Shown in pieces: positions 26,853 to 39,054 of a stretch of DNA of 64,000 bases. The translations under genes and the position numbers were made by a program. The DNA comes from Alcaligenaceae bacterium (GTDB lineage: Bacteria > Pseudomonadota > Gammaproteobacteria > Burkholderiales > Burkholderiaceae_B), in assembly GCA_013416405.1 (NCBI GenBank), contig JACCET010000007.1, positions 145,892 through 209,891 on the forward strand, written 5' to 3'. The notes under the pieces are model-generated. The model worked only from the letters and a program-made list of their open reading frames with translations, did not search any database and had not been told where the DNA came from. Numbering within the stretch: the first letter of the stretch is position 1; every line of letters starts with the position of its first letter.

Positions 26853-28352
26853 CTACAGTTTCGAGATAGAGACATGCTGCAGCAGTGCTTCTACCGACAC
26901 GTGCATAACATCTGTAAACGGCTTGGGATAAATACCCATGAAAAGGACGGCAATGGCCATGATGCCCATGATGAAGAACTCGCGCGAGCTCAGGTCGGAC
27001 ATGCCCCGGACGTTGTCGTTGGCAATGGCGCCAAAGGTGACGCGCTTGTACATCCATAGCGAATACGACGCAGCCAGTATCAGGGCGGTAGCGGCCAGCA
27101 GGCCTATCCAGAAGTTGTACTCGACGGCTCCCATGATCACGGTGAACTCGCCCACGAAACCGCTGGTGGCAGGCAGGCCCGCGTTGGCCATGGAAAAGAG
27201 CAGGAAAAACGTTGCGAAGCGCGGCATGACGTGGATGACGCCACCGTAGTCATCAATGCGGCGGGTATGCAACCGGTCGTAGAGCACGCCTATGCACAGG
27301 AACATGGCGCCCGACACAAAGCCGTGCGAAATCATCTGAACAATGGCGCCTTCCATGCCGGCTGTATTGAAGATGAAGAAACCCAACGTGACGAAGCCCA
27401 TGTGCGCCACGGACGAGTACGCCACCAGCTTTTTCATGTCGTCCTGGACTATGGCCACCAGGCCAATGTAAATGACGGCAATCAGCGACAGCGCAATGAC
27501 GATGCCGGCCAGGCTATGCGAAGCGTCGGGGGCTATGGGCAGCGAGAAACGCAAGAAGCCATAGGCGCCCAGTTTCAACATGATGGCTGCCAGCACCACC
27601 GAACCGCCCGTAGGCGCTTCCACGTGAGCATCAGGCAACCAGGTATGCACCGGCCACATAGGCACCTTGACCGCAAAGGCCGCGAACAAGGCGATGAAGA
27701 TCAGTATTTGCGGCGTCATACCCAGTGGCAGCTGGTGCCAGGTCTGGATGTCGAAGGAACCGTCTGCCGCATGCCACAGGTAAATGAAGGCAATCAGCGT
27801 GAGCAAAGAGCCCATCAGCGTATACAGGAAGAACTTGAACGCCGCGTATACACGATTGGGGCCGCCCCATACACCTATGATCAAATACATGGGTATGAGC
27901 GTGGCTTCAAAGAACACGTAGAACAGCATGCCGTCTAGCGCCGAAAAAACGCCCACCATGAAGCCCGACAGAATCAGGAAGGCCGCCATGTATTGCGACA
28001 CCCGGCTAGTGATAACTTGCCAGCCCGCCAGCACCACGATAATGGTGATGAAGGCCGTGAGCAACACGAACCAGAGTGAAATGCCATCGATACCCAGATG
28101 GTAATTCACGGCAAAGGTCTCGATCCAACTGGCCTTTTCAACAAACTGCATGTCGGCCGTATCGGGGTTAAAACCGAAATACAGCGGCAAAGTGACCAGG
28201 AAACCGGCCACCGAGCCCACTAGAGACAATACGCGAGTAAGTCCTGGCCGGTCATCGCGGCCCAACAGCAGGACTATCAGCCCCGCCACAATAGGGACGA
28301 AGATTGAAAGCGTTAACCAGGGAAGAGTAGAAGACGCCATATTGCCAGCCAT
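26853..28352 (-). CDS. nuoM: NADH-quinone oxidoreductase subunit M
   Basis: A 499-residue proton-pumping subunit of complex I. Seen: YHLGIDGISLWFVLLTAFIT, FFEATLIPMYLIIGVWGG with the conserved Glu of the proton path, AVKVPMWPVHTWLPDAHVEA with the conserved Lys, and AYSSVAHMGFVTLG. Its ATG shares one base with the TAA of nuoL (TAATG), showing translational coupling. Complete. Confidence 0.96.
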   Translation of the reverse strand: MAGNMASSTLPWLTLSIFVPIVAGLIVLLLGRDDRPGLTRVLSLVGSVAGFLVTLPLYFGFNPDTADMQFVEKASWIETFAVNYHLGIDGISLWFVLLTAFITIIVVLAGWQVITSRVSQYMAAFLILSGFMVGVFSALDGMLFYVFFEATLIPMYLIIGVWGGPNRVYAAFKFFLYTLMGSLLTLIAFIYLWHAADGSFDIQTWHQLPLGMTPQILIFIALFAAFAVKVPMWPVHTWLPDAHVEAPTGGSVVLAAIMLKLGAYGFLRFSLPIAPDASHSLAGIVIALSLIAVIYIGLVAIVQDDMKKLVAYSSVAHMGFVTLGFFIFNTAGMEGAIVQMISHGFVSGAMFLCIGVLYDRLHTRRIDDYGGVIHVMPRFATFFLLFSMANAGLPATSGFVGEFTVIMGAVEYNFWIGLLAATALILAASYSLWMYKRVTFGAIANDNVRGMSDLSSREFFIMGIMAIAVLFMGIYPKPFTDVMHVSVEALLQHVSISKL

Positions 28353-30346
28353 CAGTTAACCGTCAGCACAAAAAAGGAGAGTAAAGCCATGATCCCGATG
28401 ATCATCGCAAAGGCGTAGTGATAGATATAGCCAGACTGCAGGTGTCGGGTGATTGACGCCACCCAGCTCACTACACGAGCACTACCATTAACCATCACGC
28501 CGTCGATCAGGCCGCGATCACCCACTTTCCAGAAACCATGACCCAGGCAGCGGGCGCCGCGCGCCAGCACCTGCTCGTTAAACCAGTCGGCGTAGTACTT
28601 GTTGTCGAGTATGCGATTGATGCCCGACAGACTGCGATGGATGGCCGCAGGCACTTTGGGGTTGACCATATAGCAGTACCAGGCCACCACAAAACCGGCA
28701 ACCATAAGCCAGAACGGCAGGGTCACGAAGCCGTGCAGAGCATAAGCCACCCAATCGTGCCAGTGCGTTGCCAGCTCGGCCATGGCCGGATGCGCCGGGA
28801 ATACGGCGATAACGCCATCAAAGAAGCCACCGAACAGCAAAGGATCGATAAGCCAGGCGCCTGCCACAACCGATGGAATAGCCAGCAGCACCAATGGCAG
28901 GGTCACCACCCAAGGTGATTCGTGTGGCGTGCCGCCATGATGATCATCGTGGCCGTGTCCCGCATGCCCGTGGGTGTCGAAGCGTTCCTTGCCGTGGAAG
29001 ACCAGGAAGTACACCCGGAAGGAATACAAGGAAGTAACAAACACACCAATCAGCGTAGCGTAGTAGCCAAAGCTTGCACCCCATACATCGGCCGCGCCGG
29101 CCGCTTCGATAATGTGCTCTTTCGAGTAGAAGCCTGCAAAGAACGGCGTGCCCACCAGCGCCAGGGTACCCAACAGGAATGTGATCCAGGTAATAGGCAT
29201 GTACTTGCGCAAGCCACCCATATTGCGGATGTCCTGGTCATGGTGCATACCCATGATGACCGAACCTGCTCCCAGGAACAGCAAGGCTTTGAAGAAGGCG
29301 TGCGTCATCAGGTGGAAGATGGCGACGGAATACGCCGAAGCGCCCAACGCCACCGTCATATAGCCCAGCTGCGACAATGTCGAGTACGCAATGACGCGCT
29401 TGATGTCGTTCTGGACTATGCCCAGAATACCCAGGAACAAGGCACCAATGGCACCTATCACCATAATGAAAGACAAGGCGGTGTCGGATTGCTCGAATAC
29501 GGGCGAGAAGCGCGCAACCATGAAGATGCCGGCGGTCACCATGGTGGCCGCGTGGATCAACGCCGAAATAGGCGTGGGACCTTCCATGGAATCAGGCAAC
29601 CAGGTGTGCAAAGGCACTTGTGCCGATTTACCCATGGCACCCACGAATAACGCCAGGCAGGCCACCGTCAGCATTTGCCAGTCGGTACCGGGGAAAATCG
29701 TTGTAGCCAGCTCATCGCTCTGTGCGAAGATTTCACCGTAGTGCATGCTGCCACTGTAAGCGAACAGCAGACCTATGCCCAGCACAAAGCCGAAGTCGCC
29801 CACGCGGTTGACCAAAAAGGCCTTCATATTGGCGAAAATGGCCGTAGGACGTTCGTACCAGAAACCGATTAGCAGATACGACACCAGACCCACCGCTTCC
29901 CAGCCGAAGAACAGCTGAACCATGTTGTTGGACATGACCAGCATGAGCATGGAAAAGGTGAACAGCGAAATATACGAGAAGAAACGCTGGTAGCCTGGAT
30001 CATCAGCCATATAGCCTATGGTGTAGATGTGCACCATCAGCGATACCGATGTAACCACGACCATCATCAGGGCCGAGAGTGAATCAATCAGGAAGCCCAG
30101 TTCCAGCTTGGTGGTGCCTATGACCGACCAGGTATAGAGCGCCCCGTCGTAGGTGTGGCCATCAAGCACCTGGAACAATACGATGACCGAGCCTATGAAG
30201 GAAATCAGCACGCCTGCGATCGTGATCAGGTGCGAGCCCCGACGCCCCACGAAACGACCCAGGAAGCCTGTACCGAAGAGGCCGGCCAATATAGCGCCGA
30301 CCAACGGAGCCAGTGCAATCAGTAGATAAAGATTAGGTGAATTCAT
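28352..30346 (-). CDS. nuoL: NADH-quinone oxidoreductase subunit L
   Basis: A 664-residue distal proton-pumping subunit of complex I, with the antiporter core (QLFFGWEAVGLVSYLLIGFW, GKSAQVPLHTWLPDSMEGPT, AYSTLSQLGYMTVALGAS) and the long C-terminal lateral helix region. A His-rich cytoplasmic loop near residue 495 (HGHAGHGHDDHHGG) is notable but not rare in betaproteobacterial NuoL. The ATG at 30346 (MNSPNLYLLIALAPLVGA) gives the usual N-terminus; an upstream start at 30391 would overlap nuoK. Confidence 0.96.
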   Translation of the reverse strand: MNSPNLYLLIALAPLVGAILAGLFGTGFLGRFVGRRGSHLITIAGVLISFIGSVIVLFQVLDGHTYDGALYTWSVIGTTKLELGFLIDSLSALMMVVVTSVSLMVHIYTIGYMADDPGYQRFFSYISLFTFSMLMLVMSNNMVQLFFGWEAVGLVSYLLIGFWYERPTAIFANMKAFLVNRVGDFGFVLGIGLLFAYSGSMHYGEIFAQSDELATTIFPGTDWQMLTVACLALFVGAMGKSAQVPLHTWLPDSMEGPTPISALIHAATMVTAGIFMVARFSPVFEQSDTALSFIMVIGAIGALFLGILGIVQNDIKRVIAYSTLSQLGYMTVALGASAYSVAIFHLMTHAFFKALLFLGAGSVIMGMHHDQDIRNMGGLRKYMPITWITFLLGTLALVGTPFFAGFYSKEHIIEAAGAADVWGASFGYYATLIGVFVTSLYSFRVYFLVFHGKERFDTHGHAGHGHDDHHGGTPHESPWVVTLPLVLLAIPSVVAGAWLIDPLLFGGFFDGVIAVFPAHPAMAELATHWHDWVAYALHGFVTLPFWLMVAGFVVAWYCYMVNPKVPAAIHRSLSGINRILDNKYYADWFNEQVLARGARCLGHGFWKVGDRGLIDGVMVNGSARVVSWVASITRHLQSGYIYHYAFAMIIGIMALLSFFVLTVN

Positions 30347-30362
30347 AGTATGTGCAACCCCA

Positions 30363-30671
30363 TCAACCCTTGAGCTCGTCAAGTTCTTCAACGTTGATCG
30401 TATTCAGGTTGCGGAACAGCAACACCAGAATCGCCAGGCCGATAGCCGCTTCGGCAGCAGCCACCGTCAGGACAAAGAAGACGAAAACCTGTCCGGCCGT
30501 ATCACCGAACCAGGTAGAGAACGCGATGAAATTCATGTTGGCCGAGAGCAGGATAAGCTCGATGGACATCAACAGAATAATGAGGTTGCGGCGATTCAGG
30601 AAAAAACCGAATATGCCGATGGCGAACAATATGGCGCCTAGTATCAGGTAGTGAGCCAGCGTCAGTGTCAT
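30363..30671 (-). CDS. nuoK: NADH-quinone oxidoreductase subunit K
   Basis: A 102-residue three-helix membrane subunit of complex I ([40 protein letters not shown] with the conserved Glu in the second helix). It overlaps the end of nuoJ by 4 bp (ATGA), the usual arrangement. Confidence 0.95.
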   Translation of the reverse strand: MTLTLAHYLILGAILFAIGIFGFFLNRRNLIILLMSIELILLSANMNFIAFSTWFGDTAGQVFVFFVLTVAAAEAAIGLAILVLLFRNLNTINVEELDELKG

Positions 30672-31306
30672 TGTTTTTCTCCGGGGGCCGCAGCATCAGC
30701 AGCCACAGAGGGCGCTTCGGTTTGCGAAGGGATGCTGACCATGCGCAAGCGGTCTTGGGCGCGCACCTTGATCTGCTCGGAAGGATAGGTACGCTTCACA
30801 TCGTTGCGTTTACGCAGAGTCAGGGCAATGGCGGCAATCATGCCCACCAGCAATATCACCCCACCTATCTGCACCGCAAAGACATAATCGGTATACATGG
30901 CCACGCCCAAAGCGTGCGTGTTATCGACGTCGTCGGCAATGACTGCCTTGGGCCCGGCGCCCAGCCAGCTTTTAGCCAGCACAAAGGCCATTTCCAACAC
31001 CATGATCAAACCTATGATCAAACCCATGGGCAGGTATGTCTTCATGCCTACACGCAAGGCATCCATGCGGACGTCGAGCATCATGACCACGAACAGGAAA
31101 AGCACCATGACCGCGCCGACATAAACCAGCACCAGCAACAAGGACAGGAACTCGGCGCCTTGCAGCATCCAGATCATGGATGCGGTAAAAAAGGTCAGAA
31201 TCAGGTGCAACACACCCGTGACCGGGCTATTTGCCGTAATGACGCGAAAGGCCGCCACCACCAGCACCAGCGCCAGCACATAAAACAGAATAGTAGAAAA
31301 AATCAT
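30668..31306 (-). CDS. nuoJ: NADH-quinone oxidoreductase subunit J
   Basis: A 212-residue membrane subunit of complex I with five helices ([40 protein letters not shown] is the signature helix with the pi-bulge glycine region). The start at 31306 is the family N-terminus. An ATG at 31324, which overlaps the nuoI stop as TGATG, would add six residues and is a realistic alternative because coupling is common in this operon. The C-terminal tail is Ala/Pro-rich. Confidence 0.94.
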   Translation of the reverse strand: MIFSTILFYVLALVLVVAAFRVITANSPVTGVLHLILTFFTASMIWMLQGAEFLSLLLVLVYVGAVMVLFLFVVMMLDVRMDALRVGMKTYLPMGLIIGLIMVLEMAFVLAKSWLGAGPKAVIADDVDNTHALGVAMYTDYVFAVQIGGVILLVGMIAAIALTLRKRNDVKRTYPSEQIKVRAQDRLRMVSIPSQTEAPSVAADAAAPGEKQ

Positions 31307-31323
31307 AGAGGTCTGATCCGGCA

Positions 31324-31812
31324 TCAACGATAAGGGGCGTCTTCGGAACGACGGCGTGCGATTTCGGGTTCGTAGCGATCGCCGATAGCCAAGAGCATGT
31401 CTTTGGTGTAGTACAGATCGCCACGCTTTTCACCGTGGTATTCCAGAATATGCGTTTCGACGATGGAATCGACCGGGCAGCTTTCTTCACAGAATCCACA
31501 GAAAATACACTTGGCCAAGTCGATGTCGTAGCGCGTGGTGCGGCGGGTGCCGTCATCGCGCTCTTCGGACTCGATGGAGATGGCCAAGGCCGGACACACT
31601 GCTTCACACAGCTTGCAGGCTATGCAGCGCTCTTCCCCGTTAGGGTAACGGCGCAAAGCGTGCAGGCCGCGGAAGCGCGCCGACGTAGGCGTTTTTTCCT
31701 GCGGATAGCGCAGCGTTATCTTGCGCTTGAAGAAATACTTGCCGGTCAGGCGCATGCCCTTGAGCATTTCAGACAGCATCAAACTGCCGAAGAAATCTTT
31801 AATAGCTTCCAT
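31324..31812 (-). CDS. nuoI: NADH-quinone oxidoreductase subunit I
   Basis: A 162-residue ferredoxin-like subunit of complex I holding clusters N6a and N6b in two 4Fe-4S motifs: [12 protein letters not shown] and [12 protein letters not shown]. The amphipathic N-terminus and [20 protein letters not shown] are standard. It passes electrons towards NuoB. The gene is intact. Confidence 0.96.
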   Translation of the reverse strand: MEAIKDFFGSLMLSEMLKGMRLTGKYFFKRKITLRYPQEKTPTSARFRGLHALRRYPNGEERCIACKLCEAVCPALAISIESEERDDGTRRTTRYDIDLAKCIFCGFCEESCPVDSIVETHILEYHGEKRGDLYYTKDMLLAIGDRYEPEIARRRSEDAPYR

Positions 31813-31829
31813 AATTTAGCCCCTGTGTC

Positions 31830-32903
31830 CTATTGCCAAATATTCCAGGGCGTCTGCATCCAGATCGCCACCAGCAACAACCAAATGCCGGTAAACGGGA
31901 TGAATACCTTCCAGCCCAAACGCATGATCTGGTCATAGCGGTAACGGGGGAAGGTCGCACGGAACCACACGAACATTGAAATCACTACGAATGTCTTCAG
32001 ACCCAACCACAGCCAGCCTGGAATCCAGGTCAGCGGAGCAATGTCCAGCGGAGGCAGCCAACCACCCAGGAACATGATAGCGGCCAGCGCCGACAACAGA
32101 ATCATGTTGGCGTATTCACCCAGGAAGAACAAGGCAAAGCCCATGCCGGAATATTCCACCATGTGGCCAGCCACGATCTCGGACTCACCTTCAACCACGT
32201 CAAAGGGATGGCGGTTGGTTTCTGCCGTTGCCGAAATCACGTAAATAACAAACAAAGGCAACAGTGGCAGCCAGTTCCAGGACATGAAATTGACGCCCCG
32301 CTCTGCAAACCAGCCTGCATCCTGTCCGGTAACAATACCGTTAAGGTTCAGGGTACCCGATACCAGCAGCACCGTGACCAGCACAAAACCTATGGCCAGT
32401 TCGTAAGACAGCATTTGTGCTGCCGCCCGCAAGGCACCCAGGAAGGCGTACTTGGAGTTCGACGCCCAACCCGCAACAATAACGCCATACACGCCTATCG
32501 AGGTGATGGCCATGATGAACAGCAGCCCGGCGTTGATATTACCCAGCACCAGTTCAGGACCAAAGGGAATCACGGCCCAGGCAGCCAGGGCCGGCATCAG
32601 CGTAACAACCGGGGCCAATATGTACAGCACTTTATTGGCCTTGCTGGGAATAATGACTTCTTTGGTCAGCAGTTTAAACACGTCGGCAAACGGCTGCAGC
32701 AAGCCCCGGAAACCGACTCGGGTTGGCCCCAAACGCTGGTGCATGGCGCCTATCATTTTGCGTTCCCAGTACGTCATGTAGGCAACGCACAGAATGATAG
32801 GTACTGCGATCACGACAATTTTTATCAGCGTCCAGACCACCAGCCAGGCGGTAGGGCCGATCAGTTCTGTGCCGAAATTCTCAAGTAATGCAAGCCACTC
32901 CAT
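31830..32903 (-). CDS. nuoH: NADH-quinone oxidoreductase subunit H
   Basis: A 357-residue membrane subunit of complex I that forms much of the quinone pocket. Seen: [40 protein letters not shown], and [28 protein letters not shown], the charged quinone-site loop. Its ATG shares one base with the stop of nuoG (TAATG-type overlap). Complete. Confidence 0.96.
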   Translation of the reverse strand: MEWLALLENFGTELIGPTAWLVVWTLIKIVVIAVPIILCVAYMTYWERKMIGAMHQRLGPTRVGFRGLLQPFADVFKLLTKEVIIPSKANKVLYILAPVVTLMPALAAWAVIPFGPELVLGNINAGLLFIMAITSIGVYGVIVAGWASNSKYAFLGALRAAAQMLSYELAIGFVLVTVLLVSGTLNLNGIVTGQDAGWFAERGVNFMSWNWLPLLPLFVIYVISATAETNRHPFDVVEGESEIVAGHMVEYSGMGFALFFLGEYANMILLSALAAIMFLGGWLPPLDIAPLTWIPGWLWLGLKTFVVISMFVWFRATFPRYRYDQIMRLGWKVFIPFTGIWLLLVAIWMQTPWNIWQ

Positions 32904-35236
32904 TACGCACGCTCCACCGTCAGTTGGCCAAAGCCACTACCCAGCGCCTGCGTCTCATCGAACGCGGCGGCAATTCTCACGCAACCTGGAGCGACGGTTT
33001 CATCTACCAGTGCGGGTAGCTGGATCTGTCCTTGTGCACTGCTGATACGCAGGAAGTCGCCCGATGACGCGCCCAAGCTGGCAAGCGTTGCGGCCGCCAT
33101 ACGCGCCTTGGGTGCCTGTGATGCAGCCGTTTCCTGCAAAGGCTGGGAACGACGCACCAGAACATCGCTGCGGTAAATTGGCACATCGGCCACCCGCTCC
33201 AGACCTGATCCGGTCGCGGTAGCAGCCAGACCGGGCGCTGCGGAAATTTCGTTGGACAGCCGACCTTCGATGCCGCCAACCATTACGCTGTCGCGTATGG
33301 ATTCCGAGGTTTCGTCGTCGAAGCCCTGCAACTCGAACAAGTTGCCCAGCACACGCAGAACTTTCCAGCCCGGTCGCGTGTCGGCATAAGGAGCGGCCAC
33401 GCCCTTGAAGCTTTGCACCCGCCCTTCGGCGTTGACAAAGGTACCCGAGGTTTCGGTAAAGGGCGAGATAGGCAACATGACATCGGCCCAGTCTTGGGCG
33501 GCCGACTTGAATGAGGTCAGCGCCACAGAGAAGCCCGCGTTCTTTAAGGTTTGCACAGCCTGCGCGCCGTTGTCGGCGTCGAAAGCCGGCTCGGCGTGTA
33601 CCACCAGATAAGCCTTGAGCGGTTGTTGCAGCATTTGCTCGGCTGTCAGACCGCCCTGCCCCGGCAACGCATCGGCCAGATAGCCGCCTACGGTATTACC
33701 ACCGGGTGTAAGGAAACCGAAAGTTGCCTTGGCAGCCTTGGCCAGCGCGGACGCATTTGCCGCGATCAGGCTGGCCTGAGTGGAAGCAACGGCCATATTG
33801 CCGATCAGAATCGCAACACGTTCGCCTGAACTCAGGCTGGTGGCAATCTGTACGGCCGACTCGGAAGGCGATAGGCCAACAAAGGCCTCGGGCACAGGCT
33901 GACTTTGGGCTTGAGCCGAAGCCACCAGCACTTCGGCCAATGCGTTGGGCAAGGCGCTGGGCGCCACTGTCATACGGTTGGCAACTGGGAACAAGGGGTC
34001 ATCGGCTGCTGAATCGATGAACGATACTTGCGTACCGCGCTTGACGGCCTGGCGCAGGCGCTGTGCCATCAAGGGATGATCTTTGCGCAAGAACGAACCC
34101 ACGATGAGCACACGGTCGACCTGGTTGAGATCGGCGACCGGCATGCCCAGCCATGGAGCTCCCTTTACTGTCTGAGCTAAGGATGGATCCAGATTACGCA
34201 GGCGGAAGTCAACGTTCTCGGAGCCCAGGGCGCGCAACAAGCGGCCTAGCAGAGCCAGCTCTTCAGTGGTGGCCAGCGGGCTGCCTATGCCACCGATCTG
34301 CTCGGGGCCAAACTGTTCGCGTACGGTATTGAAGCCTTGCACGACGGCTTGCAATGCATCCGTCCAGGACGCTTCGCGCCACTCGCCATCGTCACCCTTG
34401 ACCATGGGATGTGCAAGACGGTCTTGTGTGTAAAGGCCTTCGTAGGCAAAGCGATCACGATCGCTGATCCAGCATTCGTTGACGTCGTCATTCTCGAAGG
34501 GCACCACGCGCAGCACGCGGTCCATCTTGGTTTGCACCACCAGGTTGGCGCCCAGACTATCGTGCGGGCTGACGGAGCGACGGCGCGCCATTTCCCAGGT
34601 ACGCGCCGTGAACTTGAACGGCTTGGACAGGAGCGCGCCGACGGGACAGACATCGATCATGTTGCCCGACAATTCCGACTCGACCGCCTTGCCCACGAAT
34701 GTAGTGATTTCGGCGTGCTCGCCACGGTTGATCATGCCCACTTCCATGATGCCGCCGATTTCCTGGCCTACCCGTATGCAACGGGTGCAGTGTATGCAGC
34801 GCTGCATGGCTTCGGTGGAAATGAGCGGGCCCATTTCCTTGGCAACCACCACGCGCTTTTCTTCTTGGTAGCGCGAGGCCGAGGCGCCATAGCCCACGGC
34901 CAAATCCTGAAGCTGGCACTCGCCGCCCTGGTCACATACCGGGCAATCGAGCGGGTGATTGATCAGCAGGAATTCCATCACGCTTTTTTGAGCGGCGATG
35001 GCTTTCTCGGAGCGAGTGTGCACAACCATGCCGTTGGTAACGGGCGTGGCACAAGCCGGCATGGCCTTGGGCGCTTTTTCAACGTCGACCAAGCACATGC
35101 GGCAGTTGGCCGCTATGGAAAGCTTCTTGTGATAGCAGAAATGCGGCACGAACACCCCAAGCTTATGCGCGGCCTGTATGACCATGCTGCCTTCGGGGGC
35201 TTCTACTTTGATGCCGTCGATGGTGAGTTCAACCAT
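32903..35236 (-). CDS. nuoG: NADH-quinone oxidoreductase subunit G
   Basis: A 777-residue subunit of complex I. The N-terminal 2Fe-2S ferredoxin domain ([20 protein letters not shown]) is followed by the His-Cys 4Fe-4S segment ([20 protein letters not shown]) and by the [16 protein letters not shown] cluster segment. The long molybdopterin-oxidoreductase-like domain has lost catalysis. It lies 14 bp after nuoF. Confidence 0.95.
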   Translation of the reverse strand: MVELTIDGIKVEAPEGSMVIQAAHKLGVFVPHFCYHKKLSIAANCRMCLVDVEKAPKAMPACATPVTNGMVVHTRSEKAIAAQKSVMEFLLINHPLDCPVCDQGGECQLQDLAVGYGASASRYQEEKRVVVAKEMGPLISTEAMQRCIHCTRCIRVGQEIGGIMEVGMINRGEHAEITTFVGKAVESELSGNMIDVCPVGALLSKPFKFTARTWEMARRRSVSPHDSLGANLVVQTKMDRVLRVVPFENDDVNECWISDRDRFAYEGLYTQDRLAHPMVKGDDGEWREASWTDALQAVVQGFNTVREQFGPEQIGGIGSPLATTEELALLGRLLRALGSENVDFRLRNLDPSLAQTVKGAPWLGMPVADLNQVDRVLIVGSFLRKDHPLMAQRLRQAVKRGTQVSFIDSAADDPLFPVANRMTVAPSALPNALAEVLVASAQAQSQPVPEAFVGLSPSESAVQIATSLSSGERVAILIGNMAVASTQASLIAANASALAKAAKATFGFLTPGGNTVGGYLADALPGQGGLTAEQMLQQPLKAYLVVHAEPAFDADNGAQAVQTLKNAGFSVALTSFKSAAQDWADVMLPISPFTETSGTFVNAEGRVQSFKGVAAPYADTRPGWKVLRVLGNLFELQGFDDETSESIRDSVMVGGIEGRLSNEISAAPGLAATATGSGLERVADVPIYRSDVLVRRSQPLQETAASQAPKARMAAATLASLGASSGDFLRISSAQGQIQLPALVDETVAPGCVRIAAAFDETQALGSGFGQLTVERA

Positions 35237-35250
35237 TGCGTGTCCTGACC

Positions 35251-36618
35251 CTACAGATATTTGGGCACCACACAGCTTTTATGCTCGATGTGGTGTGCGA
35301 ACTCGTCGCGGAAATGCTTGATGAAGCTGCGTACCGGCATGGCGGCAGCGTCGCCCAGGGCGCATATGGTGCGACCCATGATGTTATGCGCGACCGAGTC
35401 GAGCACGTCCAGGTCTTCTGGACGGCCCTGGCCGTTTTCAACGCGCAGCAGCATGCGATACAGCCAGCCTGTGCCTTCACGGCATGGCGTGCACTGCCCG
35501 CAGCTTTCTTCGTAATAGAAATACGACAGCCGCAGCAGGGACTTAACCATGCAGCGCGTTTCGTCCATGACGATGACCGCACCCGAACCCAGCATGGAGC
35601 CGGCCTTGGCGATGGAATCGTAGTCCATATTGGTCTGCATCATGATGTCGGCAGGCAATACCGGTGCGCTGGATCCGCCCGGAATCACAGCCTTGAGCTT
35701 GCGACCGTCGCGCATGCCGCCGGCCAGCTCCAGCAATTTGCTGAAGGGCGTGCCCAGTGGAATTTCGTAATTGCCTGGCAGCTCAACGTCGCCCGAAATG
35801 GAGAACAACTTGGTGCCGCCGGCGTTGGCCACGCCGATGTCCAGGTATTCCTTTGCACTGTTGCGGAAAATCCAGGGCACAGCCGCAAAGGTTTCGGTGT
35901 TGTTGATAGTGGTGGGCTTGCCATACAGGCCGAAACTGGCGGGAAATGGCGGCTTGAAGCGCGGCTGCCCTTTCTTGCCCTCCAGCGATTCCAGCAAGGC
36001 GGTTTCTTCACCGCAGATATAAGCACCGTAGCCATGGAAGGCGTGCAGCTGAAAGCTGAACTCGGAACCCAGGATTTTCTCGCCCAGGAAACCTGCGGCG
36101 CGCGCCTGATCCAGCGCTTCCTCGAAACGCTCGTATATTTCGAAGATTTCGCCGTGAATGTAGTTGTAGCCTACCGTGATGCCCATGGCGTAGGCGGCAA
36201 TGGCCATGCCTTCGATGACGATATGCGGATTGAAGCGCAGGATATCGCGATCTTTGAATGTGCCGGGCTCGCCTTCATCGGAATTGCAGACCAGATACTT
36301 CTGGCCAGGCAAAGTGCGCGGCATGAAGCTCCACTTCAGGCCGGTGGGGAAACCCGCACCGCCGCGTCCGCGCAAGCTTGACGCCTTAACTTCGGCAATC
36401 ACCTCATCTGGCGTCATGCCGGTGGTCAGGATCTTGCGCAGGGCCTCGTAGCCGCCACGCTTGACGTAGTCTTCCAGACCCCAGTTCGCGCCATCCAGAC
36501 CCGCCACAATTTGTGGGTTGATATGCCTGTCGTGGAAAATCATGGTCCTGGACAGTTCGGTGCCAGGATTGGGCGTCAGCCCCTGGGAAAACTGCTGCAA
36601 TAGGCCAGTCGCGCTCAT
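35251..36618 (-). CDS. nuoF: NADH-quinone oxidoreductase subunit F
   Basis: A 455-residue NADH- and FMN-binding subunit of complex [18 protein letters not shown] is the FMN/NADH-binding glycine loop, [20 protein letters not shown] the second nucleotide region, and [20 protein letters not shown] holds three ligands of cluster N3. The N-terminus is about 25 residues longer than in some relatives. An internal ATG ([20 protein letters not shown], 36543) could be the true start. The listed start overlaps the nuoE stop by 4 bp, which favours it. Confidence 0.95.
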   Translation of the reverse strand: MSATGLLQQFSQGLTPNPGTELSRTMIFHDRHINPQIVAGLDGANWGLEDYVKRGGYEALRKILTTGMTPDEVIAEVKASSLRGRGGAGFPTGLKWSFMPRTLPGQKYLVCNSDEGEPGTFKDRDILRFNPHIVIEGMAIAAYAMGITVGYNYIHGEIFEIYERFEEALDQARAAGFLGEKILGSEFSFQLHAFHGYGAYICGEETALLESLEGKKGQPRFKPPFPASFGLYGKPTTINNTETFAAVPWIFRNSAKEYLDIGVANAGGTKLFSISGDVELPGNYEIPLGTPFSKLLELAGGMRDGRKLKAVIPGGSSAPVLPADIMMQTNMDYDSIAKAGSMLGSGAVIVMDETRCMVKSLLRLSYFYYEESCGQCTPCREGTGWLYRMLLRVENGQGRPEDLDVLDSVAHNIMGRTICALGDAAAMPVRSFIKHFRDEFAHHIEHKSCVVPKYL

Positions 36619-37109
36619 GCCGACCCCCCGTGCTGTTTAAGTTCTTCAATCATGGCGTCGATTTTTTCCGACGACATGCGTACACACATATGCCTGTTGT
36701 TCATAAGCATTACCGGCGAATCTCCACATGCACCCATGCACTCGCCCTCTGCCAACGAGAACAGGCCATCGGGCGTGGTTTCGTGAAAGTCGATACCCAG
36801 CTTTTGCTTGACGTACTCGGCGGCTTTGACACCGTCGCGCAGCGCACAGGGCAAATTGGTGCACACCGTGATCTTGAAGCGCCCGACGGGATGGGTATTG
36901 AACATATTGTAGAAGGACGCGACCTCTTGTACTGCAATGGGAGGCACGTTCAGATAGGCGGCAACATCGACAATGACTTCATTCGAGACCCAGCCCTTTT
37001 CAGTCTGTGCAATGGTCAGCGCCGCCATGATGGCAGACTGTTGCTGGTCATCGGGAAACTTGGTGAGTTCTCTATCTATTTTCTGATAGGCTTGTTCGGA
37101 AAGCAGCAT
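36615..37109 (-). CDS. nuoE: NADH-quinone oxidoreductase subunit E
   Basis: A 164-residue thioredoxin-like subunit of complex I that binds the 2Fe-2S cluster N1a. The ligands are visible as [12 protein letters not shown] and [14 protein letters not shown]. The N-terminal helical region ([20 protein letters not shown]) is normal. Stop and nuoF start overlap. Confidence 0.95.
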   Translation of the reverse strand: MLLSEQAYQKIDRELTKFPDDQQQSAIMAALTIAQTEKGWVSNEVIVDVAAYLNVPPIAVQEVASFYNMFNTHPVGRFKITVCTNLPCALRDGVKAAEYVKQKLGIDFHETTPDGLFSLAEGECMGACGDSPVMLMNNRHMCVRMSSEKIDAMIEELKQHGGSA

Positions 37110-37141
37110 AGTTTGAATCCGGTATTTACCTTGGCTATCGG

Positions 37142-38398
37142 TTAACGGTCGATTTCGCCAAAAACGATGTCTTGTGTCCCAATAATGGTGACGGCGTCGG
37201 CAATCATGTGCCCACGAGACATTTCATCAAGTGATTGCAGATGGGCAAAGCCCGGCGCCCGTATCTTGACGCGGTAGGGCTTGTTGGCGCCATCGGAAAT
37301 CATGTAAATGCCGAACTCGCCCTTGGGGTGCTCGACGCTTGCGTAGGTTTCTCCGGCCGGCACGTGCATGCCTTCGGTAAAGAGCTTGAAGTGATGGATG
37401 AGATCTTCCATACCCGTCTTCATGCGCTCGCGCTTGGGAGGCGCCACCTTATGGTTATCGACAATGACGGGGCCAGGATTGTTGCGCAGCCATTCGACGC
37501 ACTGGCGAATAATACGGTTGCTTTCACGCATCTCGGCAATACGCACCAGATAACGGTCGTAGCAATCACCATTCTTGCCCACGGGGATATCGAAATCAAC
37601 ACGGTCGTAGACTTCGTAGGGCTGATGCTTGCGCAAATCCCATTCCACACCGGAACCGCGCAGCATGGGGCCGGTAAAGCCCAACGCCTTGGCACGGTCT
37701 GGATCGACCACGCCTACGCCCACCAGACGCTGCTTCCAGATACGGTTATCGGTCAGCAGGGTTTCGTATTCGTCTATGCAATTGGGGAAACGGTTGGTGA
37801 AGTCTTCGATGAAGTCGAGCAGCGAGCCCGAACGCGCGTCGTTCATGGCACGCAGCTCTTTTTCGCCGCGATACTTACTGGATTGACCATACTGCGGCAT
37901 GGTGTCCGGCAGATCGCGGTACACACCGCCCGGACGATAGTAGGCCGCATGCATGCGCGCACCCGAAACCGCCTCGTAGCAATCCATCAGGTCTTCGCGC
38001 TCGCGGAAGGCATACAGGAAGACCGCCATAGCGCCCACGTCGAGTGCGTGCGAGCCCAAAGACATCAGGTGGTTCAACAAACGCGTGATTTCGTCGAACA
38101 GCACACGTATGTACTGCGCGCGCAAAGGCACCTTGATACCCAGCAGATTTTCCACCGCCATCACGTAGGCGTGCTCGTTGCACATCATGGAGACGTAATC
38201 CAGGCGATCCATATAGGGCAGCGCCTGCAGGTAAGTCTTGTGCTCGGCCAGTTTTTCAGTAGCCCGGTGCAACAGGCCTATATGCGGATCGGCACGCTGG
38301 ATAACTTCGCCATCGAGTTCCAGCACCAAACGCAACACGCCGTGCGCGGCCGGATGCTGGGGACCAAAGTTCAGTGTGTAGTTTTTAATTTCAGCCAT
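37142..38398 (-). CDS. nuoD: NADH-quinone oxidoreductase subunit D
   Basis: A 418-residue 49-kDa-type subunit of complex I that lines the quinone site with Nuo[21 protein letters not shown] carries the conserved His-containing loop; [20 protein letters not shown] and the C-terminal DIVFGEIDR are diagnostic. It starts 3 bp after the nuoC stop. Complete. Confidence 0.96.
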   Translation of the reverse strand: MAEIKNYTLNFGPQHPAAHGVLRLVLELDGEVIQRADPHIGLLHRATEKLAEHKTYLQALPYMDRLDYVSMMCNEHAYVMAVENLLGIKVPLRAQYIRVLFDEITRLLNHLMSLGSHALDVGAMAVFLYAFREREDLMDCYEAVSGARMHAAYYRPGGVYRDLPDTMPQYGQSSKYRGEKELRAMNDARSGSLLDFIEDFTNRFPNCIDEYETLLTDNRIWKQRLVGVGVVDPDRAKALGFTGPMLRGSGVEWDLRKHQPYEVYDRVDFDIPVGKNGDCYDRYLVRIAEMRESNRIIRQCVEWLRNNPGPVIVDNHKVAPPKRERMKTGMEDLIHHFKLFTEGMHVPAGETYASVEHPKGEFGIYMISDGANKPYRVKIRAPGFAHLQSLDEMSRGHMIADAVTIIGTQDIVFGEIDR

Positions 38399-38401
38399 GT
38401 T

Positions 38402-39013
38402 CTAGCGCCCTGCTCCGTAGCCTTCTTCGCGTATGACACGCGGTGTGATCTCGCGCGGCTCGATGGTTACGGGTTGATAAACGACCCGCTTCTGTTCAGT
38501 GTCGTAACGCATTTCCACATTGCCCGACAGCGGGAAATCCTTGCGGAAAGGGTGTCCGATGAAACCGTAGTCGGTCAGGATGCGGCGCAGGTCGGGATGG
38601 CCTTCGAAGACGACACCAAACAAATCAAAGGCTTCGCGCTCGAACCAGTTGACCGCAGGCCAGACATGAACCAAGGACGGAATGACCGGAAACTCGTCGT
38701 TAGGCACGTACACACGCACCCGGAGCCGCCAGTTGCGTTTGACCGACAACAGATGCAAGACCACTGCGAAACGCTGTGGATGCACGCTGGCCGCAGTTGG
38801 ATAAGTGGGTGCGCCCCAGCCCGAGTAGTCGACACCGCACAGGTCGATACAGGTATCAAAGGCAAGGCTGGCGTCGTCGCGCAGAACGGCACAGGCATCA
38901 AGCCAGTTCTTGGCGGGGACTTCCAGCGTCAGTTCATTAAGGGCCAGCTTCAGCGTAGCGGATTCACCGAAAGCAGCCTGCAAATTAGTATGTAGCGTTT
39001 CGAGCCGAGTCAT
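38402..39013 (-). CDS. nuoC: NADH-quinone oxidoreductase subunit C
   Basis: A 203-residue 30-kDa subunit of complex I. The signature [20 protein letters not shown] followed by [20 protein letters not shown] is clear. It is separate from nuoD, unlike the nuoCD fusion of E. coli, as expected for a betaproteobacterium. Confidence 0.95.
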   Translation of the reverse strand: MTRLETLHTNLQAAFGESATLKLALNELTLEVPAKNWLDACAVLRDDASLAFDTCIDLCGVDYSGWGAPTYPTAASVHPQRFAVVLHLLSVKRNWRLRVRVYVPNDEFPVIPSLVHVWPAVNWFEREAFDLFGVVFEGHPDLRRILTDYGFIGHPFRKDFPLSGNVEMRYDTEQKRVVYQPVTIEPREITPRVIREEGYGAGR

Positions 39014-39054
39014 AGTTCAAGCAGTTCAACGTTAATGGCGGTAGCTGGCATAGC

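Noticed and set aside
37235..38995. 586-codon open frame on the plus strand across nuoC-nuoD
   Set aside because: It is the antisense shadow of two firmly identified complex I genes. Its protein has His/Gln-rich, domain-free composition typical of reverse frames in GC-rich genes.
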